NCBI GenBank assembly: GCA_963932465.1
Contig: OZ010788.1
Span: 196,356,559 to 196,420,558 of the forward strand
Direction: 5' to 3'
Length of the DNA: 64,000 bases
From: Maratus speciosus
Taxonomy: Eukaryota > Arthropoda > Arachnida > Araneae > Salticidae
Part shown: positions 35,223 through 44,952 of the stretch, in pieces
How the letters are laid out: every line of letters starts with the position of its first letter
Numbering within the stretch: the first letter of the stretch is position 1
Program-made: the position numbers and the translations under genes
Notes under the pieces: model-generated
What the model was told of the DNA's origin: nothing
Database searches by the model: none
Seen by the model: only the letters and a program-made list of their open reading frames with translations

Positions 35223-35638
35223 TATACTATACAGCTATACCCAACCCTACGTTGTTTAGTTTTTACAAAGTCTTATTATTCTTTTAGCAACGGTATTTTT
35301 TTAATAATACACTTACTAATTCATATATTATTGAACGGAACCCTCTGTGCGCGAGTAATACTCGCACTTGACCGTTTATTCAGTACAGGTGATGATTGTA
35401 TTTAATAAGTTATTCAAAAATTGTGTATCGTCTCGATCATATTGGGCACTTCTAGCCTAAAACAAATGAGACTATTGGACACTTTTCCTTTGAAAGTCTA
35501 AAGATAAAGATTATTAGATTATTAAGTTGTTTCAACAGAAATTTTGAGTGGAAAAAATTATTGTTGTGGCTGGGGGAGAAACTGGACTCTTTCACAAAAC
35601 TGGCTACATAAATATACCAGTATCCCCAAATACAGTGC

Positions 35639-36190
35639 GTCTCATAAATATAAAGACACAGATTTTTTAGGAATAATATTTTAATAATTCAATATTCAGA
35701 AATATGTTTATGCATATCAGAAAAAGAATTTACCAAAAAACATTTTACAGTAAATTAAATTAGAATTAAATAATTTCAACTCGAAAATTGATAAATGGAA
35801 ACAAATTTGCTGTCTCATAAATATAAAGATATTTTACATACTTTTGAATTATCATCTAACAATGGATCCATTTTTATATATAACAGCAAATATTCAAGCT
35901 GGCATGCTGTTTTTAAGTTGTATAAGTATTCTGGCTTTATATCAAACCAACTTCGTTCGATTTCCTTTTTCAACTGAAGGACGTTTGAAAACTATGCTTC
36001 AGATGCATATACACTGCAAACGAGAATTCCCCAAAGATTCCGCTTTAGACAAATTTCCTTCTAAGCAGGTAGATTCCTTCAGAAGAGGCAATAAAAAAAT
36101 TCCACTGTTAATAGGTTCTGTCTTAACAGGTTTTACTATGTTAAGGTCTACTCGATGCAGATTAATGAATAACATGGTTCTAAAATAAAT
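35639..36190 (+). repeat. Duplicated TCTCATAAATATAAAGA phrase, possible Tc1-like remnant
   Basis: GTCTCATAAATATAAAGA occurs at about 35640 and again near 35812. A CAGTGCGTCTCATAAA start recalls Tc1-type termini, but no right end or transposase was recognised. The open frame at 35844-36188 shows no motif I know. Confidence 0.35.
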
Positions 36191-36259
36191 TTCAGAGAAT
36201 TTGTGCATCATAAAAATTCGGAAATTTTAGCGTAGCACGCAGTGGTTACGTGGGACAAG

Positions 36260-36447
36260 CAGTGTTGCCAGATTGGGGACTTTTTTCATTCAGATTATTT
36301 GACTGTCACCGCTTTTTTAAAATAGTATAGTTTGCCTTATTTTTCAGAATTTTTAATCTATTTTAAATAGACTGAATATTTCTATTTAAAGAAAGCGGTG
36401 ACAATCAACAATCTGGGGACAAAAACGTCCCCAATCTAGCAACACTG
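36260..36447. mobile_element. 188-bp hAT-type MITE with 8-bp target duplication
   Basis: CAGTGTTGCCAGATTGGGGAC at the left pairs with GTCCCCAATCTAGCAACACTG at the right, about 21 bp with one mismatch. GGGACAAG and GGGACAGG flank it (7 of 8 matching), the length expected for hAT elements. A second internal inverted pair (TGTCACCGCTTT / AAAGCGGTGACA) extends the arms. A further CCTGGCAACACTA terminus at about 36501-36513 shows that it landed beside, or recombined with, another element of the same kind. Confidence 0.85.
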
Positions 36448-36513
36448 GGGACAGGTCTCCGGGCCACTGAAAGTCGGGATATCCCGCGTAAATCGGGGGA
36501 CCTGGCAACACTA

Positions 36514-37209
36514 GTGGTGATTCTCTCGTCTACTTACTTCTCATTTGACCGAAGCTGCTGTTTCCATTGTTCTGGTACTTACGCCTCTATCATAAATGCA
36601 GGGTCGTAACATTACCAAGTGTATCATGTCCTCAGTTTTGTTGCCCGACAATCTGGTGTCAATGGAAATAAAATTATTTTCTCAATGCATTAGATTTTCA
36701 TAGACAGCCACATTAAAATATAAATCATTAATACATAATTCATCAATTATTACAAATTTCATAAATGTATAATAATGACAATTCTCAACAATATGTACTA
36801 AAAATATTTCATACATATACTTTCTATGCAGAGATGTTTTTAATTAAAATTTCAATTACGTTCATATCTCGTTATCAGTGGTATATTCAAAGAACAGAGT
36901 AAAATATGATTTATCTTCAGCATGTTGTCAACTGTGAAATAACAACAAATTCTGGAGTAGATTTTTTACAAATTCTTGAAAAACATATTGTTGATAAAAT
37001 TACGGAAGTTACATCAGTGTTTAATATTCTATTAGTTCGGAATGAAGGTACTTATTTACAAAAAGAAGGAAAGAAAGAAAGAAAGAAATTGCCTGATTAG
37101 AAAATGCATACATTTTAAAAGCGCCATCATTGTACAATTCAACAGTAAAAATTCTTTTTAAAGAATAGTAGATTTCTAGGCTTATTAAAATATAGCTAAA
37201 TTAAAATAT
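36514..37209. other. AT-rich stretch with a (GAAA)n microsatellite
   Basis: No gene seen. About five GAAA/GAAG units lie at 37066-37086. The open frame ending in them has no known motif. Confidence 0.5.
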
Positions 37210-37500
37210 AGTAAAACATGTGAAAAAGAAACTTCCTATGACGGGATACTGTCTTAAACTGAAAAGTATGTTGATCCATGCAAAATGAATATACTAATAA
37301 GTAAAAAAAGAATATATAATGTATTTACACAAGCTAAGAAGGGAACTTGTCTATAACGCATTTTTTTTCTTTCCTATGCAATTCTGTCTTAGAAGACTTT
37401 ACTCCATAACATTTATCAGATTTTTAAGTCTCCAATACATGGAATTTGGATTAACAATTAATGATAACTGAAACATTTACATACAACAAATAGGTTCATT
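37210..37500. repeat. Dispersed repeat related to 560-1060
   Basis: CCTATGCAATTCTGTCTTAG (37373) is the inverse of a phrase near 975-995, and TTTTTAAGTCTCC and TTTACATACAACAAATAG have plus-strand relatives near 800-860. Non-coding. Confidence 0.4.
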
Positions 37501-37502
37501 AA

Positions 37503-37722
37503 CCCGGGAGAACTCGCTGCATGAGATTTTCTCTCACAGTCGTACTTTTTTAAGACTCTTATTTAAATCATTTTTCATTTTAATTAAAATTTCAAAATGT
37601 TTTTCAATTACTTTATCTATTTTGTGAATAAAAGTAATAAGCCAACCAAAAAAAGTTGATATTATATAAGTGTAAAGTAAAATAAAAGCAATTTGGCATT
37701 CTCACTAGCGAGTTCTCCCGGG
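37503..37722. mobile_element. TTAA-flanked MITE, family D
   Basis: TTAA on both sides (37499-37502 and 37723-37726). A perfect 15-bp inverted repeat, CCCGGGAGAACTCGC and GCGAGTTCTCCCGGG. Just inside the left end, GAGATTTTCTC can form a small hairpin. 220 bp, AT-rich inside. The perfect ends suggest a relatively recent insertion. Confidence 0.9.
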
Positions 37723-39204
37723 TTAAAAAAATAAATATTGCAGCCTACGGCATTTCTATGAAAATGGAGATTATAAGCATGAAAAAAAAAAAAAAGCTAA
37801 GGTAAGTATTTTTAATCAGAACTCTTCGTATGAGACAAATATTTCGACGTAAAAATCAAAGCTTTGTAGAAATTCACTCGGGCAGAGACCGGCTCGGTCA
37901 CTGATTTTAACTTTTCGGTTCAGTCTGGTATTGTTTTACAATAATTTTGTTCTACAGGCCGGGCTCTGGCCGAACTTTTAACTTTTATACCGGGCAGGGC
38001 CGAGCCGAATTTTTTTCTATGGGTTGCGTTGGGCCCGGGCCTGGAAATTTCGGCCCGTGTAGACTTCTAGCAGGAGTCCTTATGCTTAACTCAGAACTTT
38101 ATGAATTTCTGTCTGGAGTCTATGTGAATAAGTATCTCTCTATTCTAAAAAAAAGTAACTACCGCTGTCACCGCCGCCGCCGTCGGTTTTGAATTTTTTG
38201 TGACCGGAGGTCTTTCTTCGTTAATATTAAGGAAAATAATGCATACAAAAATATGAAAATCGGTAGTATTATACAGAAATATTTGATAAACACGCTGATG
38301 CAGACAGTTTTCAGATCGAAGAATTATTTTAAGAGATATTTAATGCTAAAGTTGGACAAAATCGTTCCACTAAAAAAGTTTTATAGGAGCAAAAACTGTT
38401 CATAGGAATTCAATCATTTTTAGATCATTTTATGCGTTAGAATTTGCCGGAGTGCAAATTGCATTAATTTTTTTATTTTGACTAATTTTTTGAGGTTTTA
38501 TTTCCATTTTAAATTGAGATTTTCAGCATTTCTAGAGATATTTTTAACAGATTTTAGAAAGTGATGTTAATTTAAACTGTTGCCAACTGTATAAACAGCG
38601 GAAACAATAATGTTTGCTTCAAAAAAAAATATATATATATATACGCGTAAATAAATTAAAAATTTATTTACACGTGACTATTATAAACAGAAAAATACAT
38701 TTGGAATTAGAATTAAATAATTATGTACAAAAAAGCAGGAACTTATTAAAAATTACGTCATAAAAACTATAATTACACGTGAATTTTAAGAGAGAAAGAA
38801 ATTTGTAAAACAATAAATTTATTAACATGCGTTAGAAGTCTTAAATAGGAGAAATTACGTCATATTTACGTCACATTACAGTTATTACATAAAATGAACA
38901 CAAAATAATATTGCAAAACGGTTTAAATTTAGAAATTGCGCTAGACATTTATTTGATATTTTAAGAGGATACTTTTCAACTATTTTTGTTAGGAAAGCGC
39001 AAATAATATTTCATTTCTAACACAAGTATTTTCATGTGAATATTAAAAACAGAAAGAATAGTTTGGTCAAAATTACGTCAGATTAAAAACGATTAATTTA
39101 AAATGTCTCATTTAAAAGAACTTTCTTTTCACTTTGTTAAAAAATACCAGGAGACAAAGACTCTGTTTACTTAATTCCTTTTATATTAGCTTATTTTGAA
39201 ATGT
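37723..39204. other. Stretch without a recognisable gene
   Basis: A segment at 37870-38070 is rich in GGGCCGGGC-like words, resembling other GC-skewed patches near 9.0 and 12.4 kb. From 38.75 kb, TACGTCA occurs repeatedly (see findings). No coding region recognised. Confidence 0.45.
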
Positions 39205-39395
39205 TGTTACACGTGTCTACGTCATCAAGTTATTTTTATTTCGATGTTTTATTTGTATTTTAATTAATGTTGTACTAATTTATTTGTTTTTTCGTTATTT
39301 AAAATAAAAATTATGTCAATTTGTATAATTTGGCGAGTGGTTTGGCGATTTATATAATTTGGCGAAATTGGTCAACGGGATAATCAAGTAGTACC
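39205..39395. repeat. TTTGGCG-rich repeat arm, inverted at 42798
   Basis: TAATTTGGCGAAATTGG...GGGATAATCAAGTAGTACC (ending at 39395) is inverted at 42798-42900 and present again in plus orientation at 43370-43504. The three copies bracket the Tc1 relic and the inverted-repeat cluster. Confidence 0.6.
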
Positions 39396-39990
39396 GCAAC
39401 GGATTTGGAGTTAAAATTCCCCAATCAAAGAAAAATGAATAGAAATCCGTTTATAGAGAGATCGCCTATGTTTTTTAAATTATAATTCAATCTTTCGAAA
39501 TCTTTTTAAAGCCGATCAAATTAGCGTGCATTTAGTCTACGGTGTCTGGACGGGGGTTGGCGAGCGTAGCTCGTAGGGGGCCGAGCCCTTTAGTGCTATA
39601 CACAGAAAAAGTAAAATGTATTAAACCCTTTATTGGTAAAAAAACGGGCAATGAATCCGCAGCTCTTCAATCCAGTTTCACCAAATTTTCTACATTTAGA
39701 AACAAGATATGTTACTATCAAGCAAAGCAGGTTGGAGTTCCAAACCGCAATTTTTTTACACCTATTAATTATAGTACTTCACCACTGATTTTTAGATACA
39801 TATATTAATAATTCAAAAGGAATCAACGTCAGCGTTTTAAAACTTATTTGACTATCTCGATACGCTAAGTCATAACTATCTTAAGGATTTCACCTATAAA
39901 GTTTAAAAATTTCGTAAAATATTTACGATTTCCTTTCTTCGATTTATCATATAGGCTAAACTTATGGACATGAGTATATATATATATACA
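39396..39990. other. Stretch without a recognisable gene
   Basis: GGGTTGGCGAGCGTAGCTCGTAGG at about 39553 contains the small palindrome GAGCGTAGCTC and is GC-rich compared with its surroundings. The open frame through it shows no motif I can name. Confidence 0.4.
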
Positions 39991-41562
39991 CAGTGACGGT
40001 CAAAAGTTTCCGGCTAGTTAGTTTCTTTGATTCATTTGCCTGAAAGTTTCAGCGAAGAAGTAGCGTAATTGTTCCAAAAGTTAGAAATACGCAAAGGACC
40101 TCTGACCATGTGATCATTTTGATTGGATACTGAAGACACTTGATGCATAGGGCAGGAATTAAAAATTCACGTGTGCAAAAATTTCCGGCCATTCGCTTTT
40201 CACTAGTTTTTGCTATCAGTAAAATGTTTGTTTGGCCCGGTTTGTTAATTAATATACGTGAATAGTGTAGTTGAGATTCAAAATTGAAAAGTTCAACAAT
40301 TATTGTTCGTAAACAAGTGATTTGTTTGTCGCTAAAGGGCCAATCCTTTTGTGAGATTGCGGCAAAGTTATCGATCGGAAAATCTACTGTGAACGATGCT
40401 TTAAAAAATATATAAAGATGATCATGGCCTTTAGAACTTGCCACGGCCCGGGAGACCCCGGAAAACGACTATTTGTGTGGGCAGAAATATCAAGAGAAAA
40501 ACAGTTGATGACCCGCATTAAAATGCCGCTGCGGTATCCCGTAATTTACGGAATGAAAATATAGCTGAAATAAGTCGATCTACCGTATCAAGACGCTTAC
40601 GTGACGTAGGACATTATGGAAGAGTAGGTGTTAAAAAATCTTTCACAAGTAAGAAAAATCAGAGAGCCCGTTTGCCAAGGAACACAAAGACTGGTCAAGT
40701 GAAATTTGGAAAAAAGTACTATTTTTCGATGAATCGAAGTTCAACCTTTTTGGTTGTGATGGCAGACACTACGCCTGATGACCTAAAAACAAAATATATG
40801 ATTCGAGATATGTTATTCCTACAATGCAGCATGGCGGACGACACGCTATGCTGTGGGGAACATTTTCTGGGAAAGGTGTCGGTCTGTTAGTTGAATTCCA
40901 CAGCAAGATGAATGGTGCAACGTATAAGGATATCTTGCAAGATCATTTTCTGCCTTATTGTAGGAAAACGTTTGGTTGCAACTATTTATTTCAGCATAAC
41001 GACCCAAAGAATACGTGCAAGCTCGTCAAGCAGTGGCTTTCGCCCCAAAAAAATCAGCTTTTGAAATAGCCGGCGTAATCACCCGATCTGAATCCAATAG
41101 AAAAATTTTGGAATGAACTTGACAAACGCATGCGAAATTATAAATATTCCAATTGAGCAGATTTTTCCCAAAAATTGCAAGAAGAGTGGAAAAAACTTAC
41201 CATAGACGATCTTCAACCGTTCATTGAATCGATGGAGCGTCGCTGCGCGGCAGTACTTATTGCTAAAGGTATGCTGACAAAATACTAATTGTAACTGTTA
41301 CTGATCCCTGTTATTTTCTATTAAAGCACCATTTTTTTTCACACCTGCCAAGATGGCCGGAAAGTTTTGAGAACATGCGTTTTCCTTTGCAATTAATTTT
41401 CTCAATTAAATTTATTGATATTTATTTGATGTTCCATAAATAAGCTCCTAACTATCATGTCAATAAAGTGTATAATTATCACTTGGAGATTCCTCTTCAC
41501 ATGGGTATACTTACAAATTAACCAACAATTTTATGCTGGTTGGAAACTTTTGACCGCCACTG
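39991..41562 (+). mobile_element. Tc1-type DNA transposon, decayed
   Basis: CAGTGACGGTCAAAAGTTTCC at the left and GGAAACTTTTGACCGCCACTG at the right are inverse of each other with one change, and TA-rich DNA lies outside both. The 1.57-kb length is usual for Tc1 elements. A broken transposase lies in the plus orientation. Confidence 0.85.
40290..41288 (+). pseudogene. Tc1 transposase, multiple breaks
   Basis: Motifs in order but in different frames: the helix-turn-helix segment SLKGQSFCEIAAKLSIGKST (about 40330-40395); FFDESKFNLFG (about 40718), the first catalytic Asp; FQHNDPKN (about 40990), the second Asp; and SPDLNPIEKFWNEL (about 41081), which holds the Glu of the DD34E triad. Several frameshifts and stops separate them (for example TGATGACC at 40776 and TAG near 41067). 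Family knowledge: Tc1 transposase binds the terminal repeats and inserts at TA. This copy cannot make it. An antisense open frame at 40049-40444 is only a shadow. Confidence 0.85.
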
Positions 41563-41568
41563 TATATA

Positions 41569-41628
41569 TATCATAGCAAACGCGGCAGCGTTAAGCTATA
41601 TCATAGCAAACGCGGCAGCGTTAAGCTA
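41569..41628. repeat. 30-bp perfect tandem duplication next to the Tc1 right end
   Basis: TATCATAGCAAACGCGGCAG plus the following ten bases occur twice head to tail. They begin within seven bases of the transposon terminus. Confidence 0.9.
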
Positions 41629-42440
41629 TAATATGATTAAGAAATAGAAAATGCAAACGACTTTCTTAAATTTCTGGCGAACCAGTTGACGTACGACAAT
41701 TATTTTTCTTTTGAAAGATAGAACTCGACGAGACGAATAAACTGATAGTATTAAAAAAATTACTGTAGTTTTCAGTAGTTTTTTATTTTACCTTAAACGA
41801 AAAAATGAAGACACAAAATTCAACAAAGTGTAGCTAACGTTCCAGTGGGTGGATTAACTTCGTTTTTGTTTTATTTTGATCCTCTTGTTCAAACTTAAAA
41901 TAGATTTTTTTTTCATCTTTGTATGTTTGACGGTCGCTGAGAAAATCGAATTTGTCTTTTATAATGTCTCCATAAAATTATAGCAATCTCTCCTTTTCAT
42001 TTTTAAATTTTCTAATTCAATAATTTCTTTCGTGTTGCCACTCCCTAAAAAGCAGTACAATAATTAAAAAAAAAAGGATAACACGTGTACTTTTGTTTTT
42101 ATAAGTCAATAAAAATTGAAATTCAACTGGTAGATTTTTGTATTTTTGAAACCGAAGTCAACCTAAGCAGATAATGGATAATTTTCATAAATATATATAT
42201 AAACTTTCTTGATTAATATTTTGAACTGGAGTAATAGACATAATAAAGCACAAACGAGTTGATAGGGAAAAAAAACAGGGTAAATCCCAAGCTTCTGTTC
42301 AGGAGCTAAAATTAAGTTTTTTTCAAATTATCATCATAACATCCTGACTTACACAAGCGATAGGTATGCAGTAATATAAATACTTCACATACTAAGCATA
42401 CCTTAAAAAATAGCATTCCATCTATTTTAAATAAGGAAGA
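41629..42440. other. AT-rich stretch without a recognisable gene
   Basis: I see nothing to annotate here. Confidence 0.5.
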
Positions 42441-42720
42441 GATGTCATATACGCACCAGAGTACATAACTGGCGCGATAATGGCGTTATTTTTCCTGATA
42501 CGGTAACTGAGCTATTGTTGTTTAATTATTAATTATTTTTTTATTTACTTTTATTTTATTTTTTAAAATTATATAAATTGTTTTGTTTTATAGTTATTAA
42601 TTAAACTTTTCATTATTTATATTTCCTTTTTAAAATTACTGCTATTCGAAAACGTGGTTTTTGTCAAATCGGCGTCAGAAAAAAAACCGCGCCAAACCCG
42701 TTGTGTATATGGCATCTGGC
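42441..42720. mobile_element. Inverted-repeat unit 1 of the GATGTCATATACGC family
   Basis: GATGTCATATACGCACC on the left is matched by an inverted GTGTATATGGCATC on the right. Both ends are followed inward by GGCGCGATAA...GGCG-like and GGCGTCAGAAAAAAAACCGC sequence. About 280 bp. Diverged. Confidence 0.6.
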
Positions 42721-42797
42721 CTTAAATAATTAGGGTTTCGTTTAACTTTAGGTACTTTTGCTTGAGATATTGTCGAAAATGTACAGCAAAAATATAC

Positions 42798-42930
42798 GGT
42801 ACTACTTGATTATCCCGTCGACAAATTTCGCCAAACTATTCGCTAAATGATACAAACTGACATAATTTTTATTTTAAATAACGGAAGAATAAATAAATTA
42901 GTAAAACATTAATAAAAATACTAATAAAAC
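42798..42930. repeat. Inverse copy of the 39205-39395 repeat arm
   Basis: GGTACTACTTGATTATCCCG at 42798 is the inverse of the 39371-39395 end, and AAATTTCGCCAAAC plus an ACATAATTTTTATTTTAAAT-like stretch continue the match. Confidence 0.7.
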
Positions 42931-42935
42931 CTCGT

Positions 42936-43352
42936 GGCACAGATGTCATATACGCTCCATATTGGTGCGATTTTTTCCGACGCCAATTTGGCGAAAACCT
43001 CGTGGCACAGATGTCATATACACCCCATATTGGCGAGATTTTTTTCTGACGCCAATTTGTGAAAACATCAACAGCATAAACAACAATATCCAGGTTACCA
43101 TATCAAGCAAAATAACGACACTTTGGCGTCAGTTAAGTACCTGTTGCGTATATGTCCTTTGCGTCAAAAGAATCGCGCGAATATGGGACCGTATATGACA
43201 TCTGTGCCAACCTTGTTAATACATCATCTATATCCGGTTTACCATATCAAGCAAAATAACGACACTTTGGCGCCAGTTAAGTACCCGGTGCGAACATGGC
43301 ATTGGCGTCAAAAGAATCGCGCCAATATGGGGCGTATATGACACCTGTGCCA
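42936..43352. mobile_element. Inverted-repeat unit 2, outer of a nested pair
   Basis: GGCACAGATGTCATATACGC at 42936 is inverted as GCGTATATGACACCTGTGCC ending at 43352. Inward, TTTTTTCCGACGCCAATTTG matches the inverse TTGGCGTCAAAAGAAT-like sequence on the right. It contains unit 3. Confidence 0.75.
43003..43208. mobile_element. Inverted-repeat unit 3, nested in unit 2
   Basis: GGCACAGATGTCATATACAC at 43003 is inverted as a CGTATATGACATCTGTGCC end at 43208. Internal TACCATATCAAGCAAAATAA and CGACACTTTGGCG are shared with units 2 and 4. 206 bp. Confidence 0.75.
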
Positions 43353-43369
43353 AAATGCGAATTAAAAAT

Positions 43370-43504
43370 CACTTGATGACGTAACCAAACACGTGTATCG
43401 TATTTAATGTCAAATGAATGTAACATTTACTATCATCCATTATTGTCATTTAATCTTATAGTTTGGCGATAATTTTTTGGTCGACAGGATAATCAAGTTG
43501 TACC
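43370..43504. repeat. Third copy of the GGGATAATCAAGT repeat arm
   Basis: ACTTGATGACGTAACC...ACACGTGT near 43382 is the inverse of the 39210 segment, and GTCGACAGGATAATCAAGTT ends it near 43500. Confidence 0.6.
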
Positions 43505-43510
43505 AAGTAT

Positions 43511-43854
43511 GGTACAGATGTCACATACGCACCACTTTGGCACGATATTTTTTCTGACGCCAATTTGGCGAAAACCTCGTTTTCGGATACCAGTTATATG
43601 TATATTTTTAAAAAGGGATTAACAATAATTTAAAAAAAGTTTAATTAATAACAATAGAACAAAACAATTTATATAGTTTTAAAAAAGAAAATAAAAGTAA
43701 TTAAACAATTTATTAATAAATAAACAACAACATCCGTGTTACCATATCAAGCAAAATAACAAAACTTTGGCGCCAAATAAGTACCCCGGTGCGTATATGA
43801 CATTGGCGTCAGAAAAAAATCGCGTCAACGTGATGCGTATATGACATCTGTGGC
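43511..43854. mobile_element. Inverted-repeat unit 4 of the GATGTCATATACGC family
   Basis: GGTACAGATGTCACATACGC at 43511 is inverted as GCGTATATGACATCTGTGGC ending at 43854. The arms include TTTTTTCTGACGCCAATTTG and its inverse near 43805. The TACCATATCAAGCAAAATAA phrase occurs at about 43740. Confidence 0.75.
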
Positions 43855-43974
43855 GGTTCAAGAATACTTCGAAATCGGTGAGTTTCATCGCCAAAATCGC
43901 CAAGATGCTTAATGATCATTGCCATTGAATATATAAATAGTGCCATATTTGCAAACTTATAGGTCAAAATATAA

Positions 43975-44385
43975 GTGGAACTTCGGTTCACGACCGCCTC
44001 TGTTTACGACCAGTTCGGTTTATGTCCAACTTCGGTGATCAAAATTTGACTCGGTTGGCGTGCAATATCTCGGTTCACGACCAAGGCTGCCGAATAGTTC
44101 AGTTGGCAACCCTCACATAACTGTTGTTATTAGTCAAGTTTGGAGTAAGGAGTGCTTTGTGTACCTTTATTACTGTAAAAAAAAAAATTAACTTTTTGTT
44201 TTACTTTTATTCAGGTTTGAGCTAATATTAGCTCTCATTGTGGCTTCTAACAATGAAAAAGTGCTTAGTGATAACAGTAGTAAGAAGCTTAAGCGAATTA
44301 CTGTTCAATAAAAGAAATTGTAGCAAAACATGAGAACGATGTTAGTATAATCGGTCTAGCTAAACAATACGATGTGGCCTAAACC
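43975..44385 (+). mobile_element. Tigger/pogo-type element, 5' fragment with N-terminal coding remnant
   Basis: A leader with GGAACTTCGGTTCACGACC and similar words precedes a coding remnant: GTG (probably a mutated ATG) at 44240, then ASNNEKVLSDNSSKKLKRIT to a stop at 44309. After a frame change, EIVAKHENDVSIIGLAKQYD follows at about 44320-44380. This is the start of the CENP-B-like DNA-binding domain of Tigger/pogo transposases. Sequence then switches to unrelated DNA, so the rest is deleted. It differs from the remnant at 17.1-17.7 kb, which is the other end of the protein. Confidence 0.75.
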
Positions 44386-44952
44386 TTAGATTTCCACGAT
44401 AATCTATCTATCTATCTATATATATATATATATATTATGCTATCGTATGTGTCACAGAAATCGCGATTATTTTTTAATTTTTTAATGGCAACGCTCGAAT
44501 GAAACGCATCTCATTGTTTATAGAACAGCATTTAATGCATCTCTATATCTATAAGGGGGTTACCATAGGCTGGAACCTGTTCTGTCGCCTAATACCGCCA
44601 AGTTTGTCGCCAACTTGGCGATATATCGCCAAATACCTATAGATTTTCATTGTAAACCAATAGGGTTTACTTGTTTAGAGAGAATCAACAAATTGAGATA
44701 TTTTAATGCAACAAAAACTAATATCAGTTTAAGGAATTATATTAATCATATTTAAGGGAGCCCAAGTAAATTAAATTATGAATAAAAATAACGTGAATTT
44801 GATTTAAAAACTTTTAACCTCTTAAAACAGTGTGTATCACTTGGTTAAATAGTGCATTATTGTGCGAAATAAGATAAAAGTATTGGGAATATTTAAAAGC
44901 AAATCAGGTTTATTTATATTTAATATATAATTATCAAAAAATTTAAATGACT
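44386..44952. other. AT-rich stretch with (CTAT)n/(TA)n microsatellite
   Basis: CTATCTATCTATCTATA followed by TA repeats lies at about 44401-44436. The sequence at about 44580-44640 again has CGCCAA-rich words, perhaps a relative of the GGCG-rich family upstream. No gene seen. Confidence 0.45.

Larger units (their letters stand above)
33005..35347. mobile_element. Outer repeat pair AGGGTTCCGTA ... AACGGAACCCT around nested insertions
   Basis: AGGGTTCCGTAC at 33005 and CGGAACCCT near 35339 are inverse of each other. GTAAAAACGGAACC and a TGTCTGTCTGTC block follow the left end. This head is common in arthropod dispersed repeats. The enclosed 2.3 kb holds a TTAA MITE and a long-TIR TA element that itself contains another TTAA MITE. 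Whether the outer pair is a single element is uncertain. Confidence 0.4.

Noticed and set aside
35028..35405. 125-codon plus-strand frame resembling the minus-strand frame at 33967-34155
   Set aside because: Both are the two inverted arms of the same transposon read in the same sense, and the likeness comes from the inverted repeat.
40049..40444. 131-codon minus-strand open frame
   Set aside because: It is antisense to the Tc1 transposase remnant, starts inside the transposon leader and has no motif.
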